Assembly: GCA_910583725.1 (NCBI GenBank)
Contig: CAJTXZ010000007.1
Coordinates: 51,928 to 86,619 of the forward strand
Source of the DNA: an uncultured Vampirovibrio sp.
GTDB lineage: Bacteria > Cyanobacteriota > Vampirovibrionia > Gastranaerophilales > Gastranaerophilaceae
DNA: 34,692 bases
Direction: 5' to 3'
Made by a program: the position numbers and the translations under genes. The notes beneath the pieces are model-generated. The model did no database searches. It saw only the letters and a program-made list of their open reading frames with translations, and was not told the DNA's origin. Within the stretch, counting starts at the first letter, position 1, and every line of letters begins with the position of its first letter. Positions 16,800 to 24,509 of this stretch are shown here, one piece after another.

Positions 16800-16929
16800 A
16801 TAACAGTCTGGTTATTAGTTTTACACATGTTTTGTTAAAAATGTGCATCAGCATAAAATATATTTAGTTTAATTCAGCATGCAAGAATTTTCTGCAGTTT
16901 TTTAACTTCACAAAATTCTTGCTTTTTTT
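16800..16929 (+). ncRNA. Candidate small RNA ending at an orphan terminator
   Basis: A strong + strand terminator lies here with no + strand gene before it. Upstream are ATAAC/GTTAT (16800-16815) and CACATgTTTT/AAAAATGTG (16824-16845) hairpins. A possible promoter is TTGCAA (16766-16771) with TAATAT (16789-16794) at 17-bp spacing, giving a start near 16800 and an RNA of about 130 nt. The family is unknown; the call rests on the promoter-hairpins-terminator order. Confidence 0.45.
16881..16929 (+). terminator. Strong rho-independent terminator without an upstream gene
   Basis: GCAAGAATTTT (16881-16891) pairs perfectly with AAAATTCTTGC (16912-16922) around a 20-nt loop, followed by seven Ts (16923-16929). 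On the other strand no T tract follows, so it acts on + strand transcripts. Confidence 0.8.
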
Positions 16930-16933
16930 GTAT

Positions 16934-16992
16934 CGCACAGCCCCGCACAGCCCCGCACAGCCCCGCACAGCCCCGCACAGCCCCGCACAGCC
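16934..16992. repeat. 10-bp tandem repeat CCCCGCACAG
   Basis: Five exact copies of CCCCGCACAG fill 16941-16990, with a partial copy (CGCACAG) before and CC after. The G+C-rich block is at odds with its AT-rich surroundings and lies just beyond the orphan terminator. Confidence 0.95.
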
Positions 16993-17046
16993 GCCGAATT
17001 TGACAATATACTGGGCACGCCTAAGGCCTCCAAACTTGGCTACAAT

Positions 17047-17081
17047 AAAACTGCCACAAATAAAATATTAATGGCAGTTTT
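17047..17081 (-). terminator. Terminator of rplI
   Basis: AAAACTGCCA (17047-17056) pairs perfectly with TGGCAGTTTT (17072-17081). On the minus strand the distal arm is followed by ATTG, so the AAAA/TTTT part of the stem supplies the U-rich end. It is near-symmetric and may work in both directions. Confidence 0.7.
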
Positions 17082-17107
17082 AATTTAAAATTTTATTACA
17101 AATTTAT

Positions 17108-17599
17108 TTATTCAGCTGCTTCTTCTTCAACAACAGCTTCTTTTATTGTTTCAGAAGCGCTAACTGTAACTCTTATCTGCGCTTTCACTTTGTGTGATAA
17201 TTTAACAGTCATAGTAAAGTCGCCAACTCTGCTGATGGGGTTATCAAGAGTGATAGTCTTTCTGTCAACCTCAATGCCGGTTTTTGCAAGAAGTTCTTCA
17301 GCAAGTTTTTTTGTTGTAATTGTGCCAAATAATTTGCCTGATTCGCCGGCTTTTGCTGATAATTCTATAACTTCAGCTGCTTCAATTTTTTGTGCTTTTT
17401 CAAGTGCTTCCTGATGAAGTTTTTCAGCCTTAGCTTTAATTCTTGCCATATCTCTTTCTCTTGCTTCAAGAGAACCGGCCGTTGCCTTTTCAGCCAAGTT
17501 ATTTGGGATTAAATAGTTTCTTGCATAACCGTCTTTAACGTTAACTATATCGCCCACTTCGCCAATATTTTGAACATCTTTTTTAAGTATAAGCTGCAT
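17108..17599 (-). CDS. rplI: 50S ribosomal protein bL9
   Basis: bL9 binds 23S rRNA near the L1 stalk and helps keep the reading frame. The N-terminal rRNA-binding domain carries the full signature, MQLILKKDVQNIGEVGDIV followed by VKDGYARNYLIP. A long charged connecting helix (about 45-80) leads to the C-terminal domain with GKLFGTITTKKLAEEL. At 163 aa it is about 15 residues longer than usual, the excess being an acidic tail (VVEEEAAE). AAGGAG lies 7 nt before the ATG. It is transcribed alone, 140 bp after minE and probably from its own promoter. rpsF, rpsR and ssb, common partners elsewhere, are absent. Confidence 0.97.
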   Translation of the reverse strand: MQLILKKDVQNIGEVGDIVNVKDGYARNYLIPNNLAEKATAGSLEARERDMARIKAKAEKLHQEALEKAQKIEAAEVIELSAKAGESGKLFGTITTKKLAEELLAKTGIEVDRKTITLDNPISRVGDFTMTVKLSHKVKAQIRVTVSASETIKEAVVEEEAAE

Positions 17600-17739
17600 T
17601 CTTTTCTCCTTATAGTTTTTAATTAAGTAAAGCTATCTTAAATAAAACATTAGCTTTTTTCAAGCCCCTATTTTAGAGGTTTATATATAATTGCCCCCAA
17701 ATATACCCAAAAACATAGTCATAATGTCATTTTTGATTA

Positions 17740-18318
17740 TTATTTTCTTTTCTTTTTTGAGGTATTGGCAGGCACAGCTGTTTTTTCAGCCTTATCCTCT
17801 TCAACGGCCTCCGGGGCTATATTTTCAGGCTCATCATTATTTTCTGCAGTAGCTTCTTCCTGCTTGCTTTCGATATTTTTTTGTGCCAGCTCTATAAGTT
17901 CAGCATCAATTTCCCCGTCAGCAAGCGCTATAGCCTTTTCTTTAATAAGATTCTCCAGCTCTTTTACAATCTCTTCTGCTTTCTTTTGGTTCTTTAAATC
18001 CTGTTCTTTAATTGCGGCATCAATCTCATCATCTGTCTTTGGCCTGACAACAGGAATTGTCAATGCAAGCAAAGTCTTATTTTCAAGGGCGTCAATCTGC
18101 AGTTGGAAATTATCATCATCAATTTCCATATATTTTGACACAACAGAAACAAGCTCTTCTCTCATCATCTGAATAGCCCGTTCTGAAAAACCGGCTCTAT
18201 CCTGCAATAGCACTGTTTTTAGTCTGTTTATTGCAACACCCTTGGTAGGGTCAGCCTCTTCCTGTGAAATAAAAAAGCTTAATACCTTGTTATATAAATC
18301 ATGAAAAATATCTTTCAT
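17740..18318 (-). CDS. minE: Division-site topological specificity factor MinE with long C-terminal extension
   Basis: MinE stimulates the MinD ATPase and drives Min oscillation, so that FtsZ rings form at mid-cell. Residues 1-95 are a complete MinE: amphipathic membrane-binding N-terminus (MKDIFHDLYNKVLSFF), the MinD-contact helix/strand RLKTVLLQDRAGFSERAIQM, and the dimerisation part MREELVSVVSKYMEIDDDNF with LLALTIPV. Typical MinE has about 85-100 residues; this one has 192. The extra 97 residues are a Lys/Glu-rich helix, probably coiled, then an acidic linker and a basic end (KKKRK). The ATG is 1 bp after the minD stop with AAGG inside minD, so translation is coupled. Confidence 0.9.
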   Translation of the reverse strand: MKDIFHDLYNKVLSFFISQEEADPTKGVAINRLKTVLLQDRAGFSERAIQMMREELVSVVSKYMEIDDDNFQLQIDALENKTLLALTIPVVRPKTDDEIDAAIKEQDLKNQKKAEEIVKELENLIKEKAIALADGEIDAELIELAQKNIESKQEEATAENNDEPENIAPEAVEEDKAEKTAVPANTSKKKRK

Positions 18319-18319
18319 C

Positions 18320-19129
18320 TTAGGCCTTCACTTTCTTTGAAAAGAATTTTTTAATCTTTTCAACAAGGTTTCTTGGCTTGTCGATATCAAGGAATGGCAC
18401 ATCTTCCCCTTGTATTCTTCTTGCAACATTGTTATATGCCTGTCCTGCAAGGGAATGTTCGTCATTTACAATAGGCTCACCCTTGTTCGTAGATGTTATT
18501 ACGCCTGTATCCTCAGGAATTACACCTATTAATTCAGCAGATAATATCTCTACAACATCCTCAACGCTCATCATATCATTAGTCTTAATAAGGTTTGGTC
18601 TTACTCTGTTTACAAGAAGTCTGTATTTTTTAACTTCTTCCTTTGCTTCTAATAAGCCTATAATTCTATCCGCATCACGTATTGCAGACATTTCAGGCGT
18701 TGTTACAACGATAGCTTCATTTGCCCCTGCAACTGCATTTTGAAAACCTTGTTCAATTCCTGCCGGGCAGTCAATCAAAATATAATCAAATTCTTCTTTT
18801 AGGGTTTCGCAAATTTCTTTTAATTGTTCAGAATTTACAGCAGATTTATCCCTTGTTTGTGCTGCTGCAAGAAGGCAAAGATTCGGATTTTTCTTATCCT
18901 TTACAAGTGCCTGCTTTAGTTTACACCTTTCTTCAACAACATCTACAATTGTATAAACTATACGGTTTTCAAGTCCCAATAATAAATCTAAATTTCTAAG
19001 GCCGATATCAGTATCAATTAAAACTACCTTATTTCCGCCCTTTGCAAGCGCCGTTCCTATATTTGCAGACGTGGTTGTTTTGCCCACACCGCCCTTTCCT
19101 GATGTAATTACAATAACAGAACCTGTCAT
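18320..19129 (-). CDS. minD: Septum-site-determining ATPase MinD
   Basis: MinD is the membrane-cycling ATPase that recruits MinC and responds to MinE. The 269-aa protein starts at the ATG at 19129, preceded by GGAG 10 nt upstream; a longer frame to 19186 overlaps minC and is not supported. Deviant Walker A SGKGGVGKTTTSANIG lies at residues 8-23, switch I as IDTDIGLRNLDLLLGLENR, and Walker B as YILIDCPAG. The amphipathic C-terminal membrane-targeting helix is NLVEKIKKFFSKKVKA. The order minC-minD-minE with gaps of 13 and 1 bp marks one operon, as in cyanobacteria and other Gram-negatives. Confidence 0.97.
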   Translation of the reverse strand: MTGSVIVITSGKGGVGKTTTSANIGTALAKGGNKVVLIDTDIGLRNLDLLLGLENRIVYTIVDVVEERCKLKQALVKDKKNPNLCLLAAAQTRDKSAVNSEQLKEICETLKEEFDYILIDCPAGIEQGFQNAVAGANEAIVVTTPEMSAIRDADRIIGLLEAKEEVKKYRLLVNRVRPNLIKTNDMMSVEDVVEILSAELIGVIPEDTGVITSTNKGEPIVNDEHSLAGQAYNNVARRIQGEDVPFLDIDKPRNLVEKIKKFFSKKVKA

Positions 19130-19142
19130 ATTATCTTCACTC

Positions 19143-20276
19143 CTATTGATTAGCCATTTTAAACAACACAATATTATCATCCACAATTCTTGCCTCCTCA
19201 GGCGTAAAAATTGCAGATTTTACTATATACGGAATATTTCCGCCGTCCGGCCGCCTTGAATAGCAATTTGCGATCCTAAGCTGTACGGCATTCATTTTTA
19301 AGGCCCTTATTTTAGCGTCCCTGTTTCCTTTTGAGCCGGCATGGGCAATAGAGCCCAGTACACCCCATACCGTTATATCACCTGCAGCTTTAATTTCAGA
19401 CCCCGGATGACAGTCTCCTATTATTACTATGTTTCCGTCAAATTCGAGTGTTTGCCCGCTTCTTAAAGTTTGATTTACATAAATTGTCTGCTTGTTATCG
19501 ATAACAACAGGCTCATCCGTTGGTGGTGCATAAAAATCAACCTCTTCAAGGTCTTCTTCATCTTGAAGATTAGCGTCACTTGCCTTTTTGTAAACCGTTA
19601 TAATCTGCCTTTCAAACCCGTCAAAGCCTTCATTTAATAGGCTTTGATGTGGTGTTTCATTCCTTGTTTCATTTATTTGATTTTTTGAAGCCGGTGTTTG
19701 TTTTGGCGCAGGGTTTGAATCAACAACAGCTTCTTTCGGAAGTTCTTTCTTTAATTCATCAAATTTATTTAAGGCTTCCATCCTTTGTGCCGGTCTGGTG
19801 TAGGCGGAGCTTTCCTGCTGCATATGTAAAGTTTTTTGCGCCTCATTATTTTGAACAACTTCGCCGTGCATATTCTCTTCGCTTACAACATTTTGTGCAG
19901 GCTGTACTGTATCAGTTGTTTTCAGGTTCTCGGAAGAAGAACTGTCTACATCCAGCATAGGGCTTTTGCCATCGTTTAATACAGGCTGCGTCATATGTGT
20001 TTTTGCCTGTCGCACCTTTATACCCATACTTTCGCATGCATTTTGTGTTATAAGAGATGTGGTTTCCACATTTACAAGCTGCGAATTATAACTTTCAATC
20101 AATGACTTTATACTTAAAAGTTGTGACTGATTTAATACATTATCTCTTAATTTTAATGAAATTCCTCTGCCTGATGCATTTGGTATTTCAAGCGCAAGAG
20201 AAACATTATTTATAATTTCACCCGTATTATCACACCCGCTTAAATCTATAACAAAAAGTCCAACATTTTCTTCCAT
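19143..20276 (-). CDS. minC: Septum-site-determining protein MinC with long linker
   Basis: MinC, carried by MinD, blocks FtsZ assembly away from mid-cell. The start is ATG at 20276, with GAGG 6 nt upstream; a TTG four codons earlier overlaps the ribosome binding site. The protein is 377 aa against about 230 for E. coli. Residues 1-90 form the FtsZ-inhibiting N-domain (GISLKLRDNVLNQSQLLSIK). A Gln/Asn/Ser-rich linker of roughly 160 residues follows. The C-terminal beta-helix from about 265 contains VNQTLRSGQTLEFDGNIVII and EIKAAGDITVWGVLGSIAHAG, the MinD-binding and dimerisation part. Long MinC linkers occur in cyanobacteria. First gene of the min operon. Confidence 0.93.
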   Translation of the reverse strand: MEENVGLFVIDLSGCDNTGEIINNVSLALEIPNASGRGISLKLRDNVLNQSQLLSIKSLIESYNSQLVNVETTSLITQNACESMGIKVRQAKTHMTQPVLNDGKSPMLDVDSSSSENLKTTDTVQPAQNVVSEENMHGEVVQNNEAQKTLHMQQESSAYTRPAQRMEALNKFDELKKELPKEAVVDSNPAPKQTPASKNQINETRNETPHQSLLNEGFDGFERQIITVYKKASDANLQDEEDLEEVDFYAPPTDEPVVIDNKQTIYVNQTLRSGQTLEFDGNIVIIGDCHPGSEIKAAGDITVWGVLGSIAHAGSKGNRDAKIRALKMNAVQLRIANCYSRRPDGGNIPYIVKSAIFTPEEARIVDDNIVLFKMANQ

Positions 20277-20404
20277 ATCATACCTCAACTTTAAAACTTG
20301 TATCTACCTTATCCTAAAATTGAGATAAAAACAATTAAATATAAAGAAAAATTGCGCAGAATTTTTTAGCCGGTGTTTTTTAACCCGAAGAACCTTAACA
20401 AAAC

Positions 20405-22093
20405 TTAATCAATAATCCTGACATCGCATTTTGCATACAAATTGTCCTTATTTTCATCCATTTGCTCTTTAAACAAAGCCCTTGCATTTAGGCCTAACGG
20501 CTCTGCTTCATTGTACAGTGTTTCATTAATTAGTTTATTCTTTGATTTTATGAAATATTTTTCAACATTTGCAATAGTGTAAGTTTTTTCTAAATCAAGC
20601 GGCTTATTGTCTTTTGCAATTATTATGTGCTCTGCAAGCTCATTTTGGCTTTTACCTGAATAATAATCTTTAAGCAATGATTTTTTATCAATAATTACCC
20701 CCGAATACTGTATTAATCCGTTTCTTTCAGGTGCAAGCCTATTAAATAAAAGATTATCCATTATAATATCAAGAAAAATTTGCCCCGAAACCTCATTCTT
20801 GAATATATTTGCATCCTTTTCAACAATTCCGCCTAAAACCTCTAACATTCTTAAATTATCAGCACCGCCCGCATGCTTTAATGGCAATGATCTTCTTATT
20901 GCCGTGCTGCTTATTCCGAAAATATCTACTTCCGGGTTTGTTTTTTGAATTTCTGACAGGATGGTATCTGTTATAAAATTTGCAAGAAAACTGTTTGTTG
21001 TCCTTACATTGTCATCATCCAAAGTTTGAATGTCAGGATTACTTGCCTCTATTTTATATTCTTTTACAAGATCCTCCTGAAATATTTCATCAAAAAAGCT
21101 TCCAAAATACCCTTTTGTTTTTGAATGGGGTTCACTAAAAGGGTAATGTTCTGCAATTTTTACACTCAGATTGTCATCATCATCAATGTAGAATTTTACA
21201 TTTGCATACTTCTTAAAATTTTGTGATAATTCAATAATTTTAGTACCGTTTATTTCGCTGAATCCGTTTTTGTGCTCATGGGCATTAAATATTACACTAA
21301 TATTATTGCCTTCCCTTTCTGCCAGTTTTTGTGCAAAATCGGCACCTGTGTGCACTCCGATTATAACAATTCCTTTTGGATTTTCCTGCTTGAATTCTTC
21401 TATTAATTGTATTGTTTCATCAAGAGTTTCTTTAAAATCTTTTTCTGTAAGTTTCTTCTGGCTTTTAAACGGCTGGTTTATAAAATTAATACCATTCATA
21501 TCCCTTTGATAATATTCCATATTTACAGGATTTATACCCAGGAACAACGCCTTATGAACCTTATTTGGGTCCTTGTCATCCTCAATTTCTAAAATATTTT
21601 TTTGAACTATTTTGCCATTGTTAATTTCATCACAAAGCAAGGGAGAATTATTATAATCAAGGTTTGTCATTAAAATTTTTGCTTTTATTGCCTTTAATAC
21701 CCTCTTAAATTCATATCTTCCGCCATCCGTTTCGTGGTTTCCCGGTACAAAGTATGTTGTTAAGCCTTTGCATAAGCCTTTCATTTTATCAACAAAGGCA
21801 TTAAAAAATTCAATTTGAAAATAGTGTGAGTTTGCATCTTTTTTTGACCTGTATCCGCCTGTAGCACCGGACATAAACCAATCGCCCACTAGAAAAAGAA
21901 CATTTTTATTTCCTTTTTTGCTATCATCAATGATTACTTCCTCTTTATTTGCTTCAATGTTTTGATAAAAAGTATCAAGCCTTTCTAAACTCCCATGGGA
22001 ATCGGAGAGTGAATTTATATTCAATACAGCGCTTCCAAAACTAAGATTGGGCTTAAAATTTCGCATATTATGATATAAAGAATTAATCATCAT
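20405..22093 (-). CDS. 5'-nucleotidase-type metallophosphatase with N-terminal FG motif
   Basis: A 562-aa protein of the UshA/5'-nucleotidase family. The calcineurin-like N-domain carries metal-binding motifs in order: DSHGS (33-37), GDW, GNHE, HTGAD and NAHEHKN. The C-terminal nucleotidase domain (from about 365) has NSFLANFITDTIL and FGISSTAIRRSLPL, where the substrate base usually binds. The family hydrolyses nucleotides, usually in the periplasm after Sec export. Here no signal peptide exists; the N-terminus is MMINSLYHNMRNFKPNLSFG, with the FG motif at 19-20. Location is therefore open. Two successive ATGs are possible and neither has a clear ribosome binding site. It is divergent from the amidase gene across 67 bp. 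Confidence 0.85.
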   Translation of the reverse strand: MMINSLYHNMRNFKPNLSFGSAVLNINSLSDSHGSLERLDTFYQNIEANKEEVIIDDSKKGNKNVLFLVGDWFMSGATGGYRSKKDANSHYFQIEFFNAFVDKMKGLCKGLTTYFVPGNHETDGGRYEFKRVLKAIKAKILMTNLDYNNSPLLCDEINNGKIVQKNILEIEDDKDPNKVHKALFLGINPVNMEYYQRDMNGINFINQPFKSQKKLTEKDFKETLDETIQLIEEFKQENPKGIVIIGVHTGADFAQKLAEREGNNISVIFNAHEHKNGFSEINGTKIIELSQNFKKYANVKFYIDDDDNLSVKIAEHYPFSEPHSKTKGYFGSFFDEIFQEDLVKEYKIEASNPDIQTLDDDNVRTTNSFLANFITDTILSEIQKTNPEVDIFGISSTAIRRSLPLKHAGGADNLRMLEVLGGIVEKDANIFKNEVSGQIFLDIIMDNLLFNRLAPERNGLIQYSGVIIDKKSLLKDYYSGKSQNELAEHIIIAKDNKPLDLEKTYTIANVEKYFIKSKNKLINETLYNEAEPLGLNARALFKEQMDENKDNLYAKCDVRIID

Positions 22094-22160
22094 TGTGGTT
22101 TTTTAAAACGCCTGAATAAAAAAAATTGATAGCAAATCATTCTTTTGTTAATATTTTGTT

Positions 22161-23378
22161 ATGAAAAGCATTAAATTTTTAACAACACTCTTTTTACTAT
22201 CCCCCTTTTTGCCTGCTATGGCTGATAATTTACCCAAAGGCTCCATCACAAAATGTATTGAAAAGCCCTGTTATAAGGTTTTAAAAACCACATTTGACTA
22301 TACCCCAATAAGGGAATTAGCTGATTCTGATTCAAAAAGATTCACCCACATTAAAAGCGGAATAAACCTCTATTCAAAGAATGAAAAGCCCGGGTTTTAT
22401 GAACTAGATTTAGGTCTAAATAAACCATATTGGATTGAAAAAAGATACGTAAAATATAAAACCGCTGCACCTGATAAAAAACTCTCCAAAGTTTCAAAAA
22501 TTAAATTCTACGAAAACAAAAATAATTATTTTGTAAAGATTAAAACAAAAACAAACAGCCCATATAAGGTTTATCAAAATAAAAACGGCCTTCAGTTTGA
22601 ATATTATGATACAGATGTGTCTAAAATTTTTAAAAAAAATGTTAATTACAAAAAGGTAACTGACGAATTTAATTATTCTTTTGAAAAATCAAAAAATAAT
22701 TCAGACATCCTGACCGTAAAATATAATAACAACGCCCCTGTATATGCATATGATGTCAAAAAGAAAGATAATTTGCTTGTTTTTCAGATAAGAAAACCAT
22801 TAAAAATAGACAAAAAAAGGCCGCTGAAGAATATAAAAATAGCGCTTGACCCTGGCCATGGCGGAAAAGAAGCAGGATGTGTTTCAGGCGGATTTTATGA
22901 AAAGGATGTTAACCTTCAAATAACAAAAGAAATCAATAATATTCTTAAACAAAAAGGCGCAAAGACAATGCTTACGCGAGAAAATGATGTTGATACGGGT
23001 CTGTATGAGAGGGTGGATTCTGCTAATAAATTTAAGGCTGATTTTTTAATAAGCATTCATCAAAATTCGCTTCCAAACCCTAAAAATTATGATAAAAGGC
23101 ACGGCGCAGGAGTTTATTATTATAACGAAAGCGCCAAAAACCTTGCCTATACTGTTCAGAAAAATATCGTTAAATCAACAGGTTTTAGGAATGATGGCGT
23201 ATTTAACGCATCTTTTGCCATGACAAGGTCTACAAGCCCCGTAAGTATCCTTGTTGAGTGCGGTTATTTAATTCATCCATATGAAAGAAAAAAACTGACT
23301 GACCCGACGTTTCAAAAAATTATGGCAAATTCAATAGTGAACGGTCTTGAAGAATATTTAATTAAAACAGCACAGTAA
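22161..23378 (+). CDS. Secreted N-acetylmuramoyl-L-alanine amidase (Amidase_3)
   Basis: The enzyme cuts the bond between MurNAc and L-alanine of peptidoglycan, typically to split daughter cells. The 405-aa protein opens with a Sec signal peptide (MKSIKFLTTLFLLSPFLPAMA, cleavage after residue 21). An SH3-like or AMIN-like beta domain follows (about 30-215). The zinc amidase occupies about 220-402: IALDPGHGGKEAG holds the first His ligand, FYEKDVNL the Glu ligand, SIHQN the second His, and ILVECGYL the catalytic Glu. Length and layout match cyanobacterial AmiC-like proteins. Its proximity to minCDE, although divergent and separated by one gene, suits a cell-division role. Confidence 0.93.
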   Translation: MKSIKFLTTLFLLSPFLPAMADNLPKGSITKCIEKPCYKVLKTTFDYTPIRELADSDSKRFTHIKSGINLYSKNEKPGFYELDLGLNKPYWIEKRYVKYKTAAPDKKLSKVSKIKFYENKNNYFVKIKTKTNSPYKVYQNKNGLQFEYYDTDVSKIFKKNVNYKKVTDEFNYSFEKSKNNSDILTVKYNNNAPVYAYDVKKKDNLLVFQIRKPLKIDKKRPLKNIKIALDPGHGGKEAGCVSGGFYEKDVNLQITKEINNILKQKGAKTMLTRENDVDTGLYERVDSANKFKADFLISIHQNSLPNPKNYDKRHGAGVYYYNESAKNLAYTVQKNIVKSTGFRNDGVFNASFAMTRSTSPVSILVECGYLIHPYERKKLTDPTFQKIMANSIVNGLEEYLIKTAQ

Positions 23379-23719
23379 ATATTTTTTAAGTTGCATAATA
23401 TTCACAAGGACCCTGAATCACTTTATGTCATTCCCTGTATATTAAATTTTGCTAGCTGCATACAATTTTACGCAAAAACATTTGTCCATTTTTTTGTAAT
23501 GCAAGCCTCACTGTATAAAAAAGCACTGCAATCAAGTTTTTTTGTAAAGTTGGAACCTAAACCCGCTCTTTTTAATGTATAGAGGCTGATATGAAAAGAA
23601 TAAAAAATATTTAATATATTATATAAAAATGTGTGCAATTGCTAAAATTGCATTACCTGTCACTATATTAAAGCTCTACTCTTGACACCTGACACGTTAC
23701 AGGTTATAATATAAATAAA
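23379..23719. other. 341-bp intergenic region before higBA
   Basis: No supported gene. A 63-codon frame starting with TTG at 23391 lacks a ribosome binding site and family likeness. The last 70 bp hold the higBA control region: an ACCTGTCA half-site at 23655-23662, a palindromic GCAATTGC near 23636, and the promoter-operator at 23682-23710. Confidence 0.6.
23682..23710 (+). promoter_or_regulatory. Consensus sigma70 promoter of higBA with embedded operator
   Basis: TTGACA (23682-23687) and TATAAT (23705-23710) are perfect hexamers at 17-bp spacing. ACCTG (23687-23691) and CAGGT (23700-23704) form a dyad that exactly fills the spacer, so HigA or HigBA bound there would exclude RNA polymerase. 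The expected start is near 23717, only a few nt before the higB ATG. Confidence 0.85.
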
Positions 23720-24004
23720 ATGATAAAAAGCTTTAAACATAAAGGTCTTGAAGACTTCTTTAAAACAGGCTCCCTAAAAGGAATTCAAGCCATCAACAAA
23801 GCAAAGTTATCCAGAATTTTGGTTTTGCTAAATAATTTGACCGGACTCAAGGACCTGTCTTCGCCTGCATACAAACTGCACCAGCTAAAAGGTGATATGA
23901 AAGATTTATGGGCTGTGACAGTACAAGCCAACTGGCGCATTACATTTAAATACGAAGAAGAAACAAAAAATGTCTATATAGTTGATTATCAAGACTATCA
24001 CTAG
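23720..24004 (+). CDS. higB: Type II toxin HigB (RelE superfamily)
   Basis: A 94-aa toxin of the HigB/RelE family, ribosome-dependent mRNA endonucleases. It matches the family along its whole length: IKSFKHKGLEDFFKTGS, then YKLHQLKGDMKDLWAVTV, NWRITFKY and the closing VDYQDYH. The basic and aromatic residues of the active site (His/Lys/Arg set, terminal Tyr-His) are present, so it looks functional. The toxin precedes the antitoxin, the order typical of HigBA. The ATG is about 10 bp after the -10 box with no ribosome binding site, so the mRNA should be nearly leaderless. higA begins 17 bp downstream. Confidence 0.93.
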   Translation: MIKSFKHKGLEDFFKTGSLKGIQAINKAKLSRILVLLNNLTGLKDLSSPAYKLHQLKGDMKDLWAVTVQANWRITFKYEEETKNVYIVDYQDYH

Positions 24005-24021
24005 AAAAGAAAGGTATAAAA

Positions 24022-24306
24022 ATGGAAATGTATAACCCCCCGCACCCTGGCGAAATTCTTTTGGAGGACTGGATTAAACCTCTGGGGTTTAGTATATCTG
24101 AATTTGCGCTAAAACTTGGAACCAGCCGCAAAAATTTATCCGAGATTGTAAATGGTAAAACGGGAATTAGCCCCGAAATGGCCCTAAAGCTTTCAAAGGC
24201 ACTTGATACTTCTGCCGAAGTTTGGCTTAATGTGCAGCAAGCTTATGACCTCTGGCATGCAAGGCAAAGGGTTAATCTTGATAATGTTGAAGTTATCGCT
24301 ATGTAA
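24022..24306 (+). CDS. higA: Antitoxin HigA, XRE-family HTH regulator
   Basis: A 94-aa antitoxin with a single helix-turn-helix domain (about residues 22-75). The start shows the family's NPPHPGEILLEDWIKPLG; the recognition region is SRKNLSEIVNGKTGISPEM; the end has SAEVWLNVQQAYDLWHAR. HigA neutralises HigB and represses the operon through the dyad in the promoter. A good ribosome binding site (AGAAAGG, about 8-nt spacing) precedes its ATG, unlike higB, which would favour antitoxin over toxin. Complete and intact. Confidence 0.94.
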   Translation: MEMYNPPHPGEILLEDWIKPLGFSISEFALKLGTSRKNLSEIVNGKTGISPEMALKLSKALDTSAEVWLNVQQAYDLWHARQRVNLDNVEVIAM

Positions 24307-24321
24307 AATTTGTCAAATTTT
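24305..24321 (+). terminator. Weak hairpin after higA
   Basis: AAAATTT (24305-24311) pairs with AAATTTT (24315-24321) around GTC, overlapping the higA stop. It is A/T only and followed by a mixed AT tract, so termination is uncertain. Confidence 0.35.
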
Positions 24322-24361
24322 AATATAATAAAGCTGCCGCAAAACATGGCGTCAATTATTA

Positions 24362-24499
24362 TCAGTTTAAAATTTTCTGAATGGCGCCTGATAATTTGTC
24401 ATACAGCATCGGTATATAGTCCAAATCGGCTGCACCGTTTATTCCAAGCACTCTTTTTGCCACTTTTGTATCTTGTTTGCAAACTTTAACAATTGTCAA
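24362..24499 (-). pseudogene. Possible gene remnant, about 45 codons
   Basis: On the minus strand a frame from TTG at 24499 to TGA at 24362 encodes a protein-like stretch (KVAKRVLGINGAADLDYIPM, then YDKLSGAIQKILN) with balanced composition and helix-like spacing. There is no ribosome binding site or ATG. It lies just after the membrane protein gene at 24510 in another frame. It may be the C-terminus of a decayed gene or a short real gene; no family recognised. Confidence 0.25.
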
Positions 24500-24509
24500 A
24501 AACAATAAT

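Larger units (their letters stand above)
16638..17107. other. 470-bp intergenic region with a candidate RNA, tandem repeat and terminator
   Basis: No protein-coding frame is supported. The region holds a + strand candidate small RNA with a strong terminator (16800-16929), a 10-bp GC-rich tandem repeat (16934-16992) and the rplI terminator (17047-17081). Confidence 0.7.

Noticed and set aside
16934..16992. CRISPR array
   Set aside because: The units are 10 bp with no spacers, so it is a simple tandem repeat.
23391..23582. 63-codon + frame after the amidase gene
   Set aside because: TTG start without ribosome binding site, Phe/Cys-rich chance composition, no family likeness.
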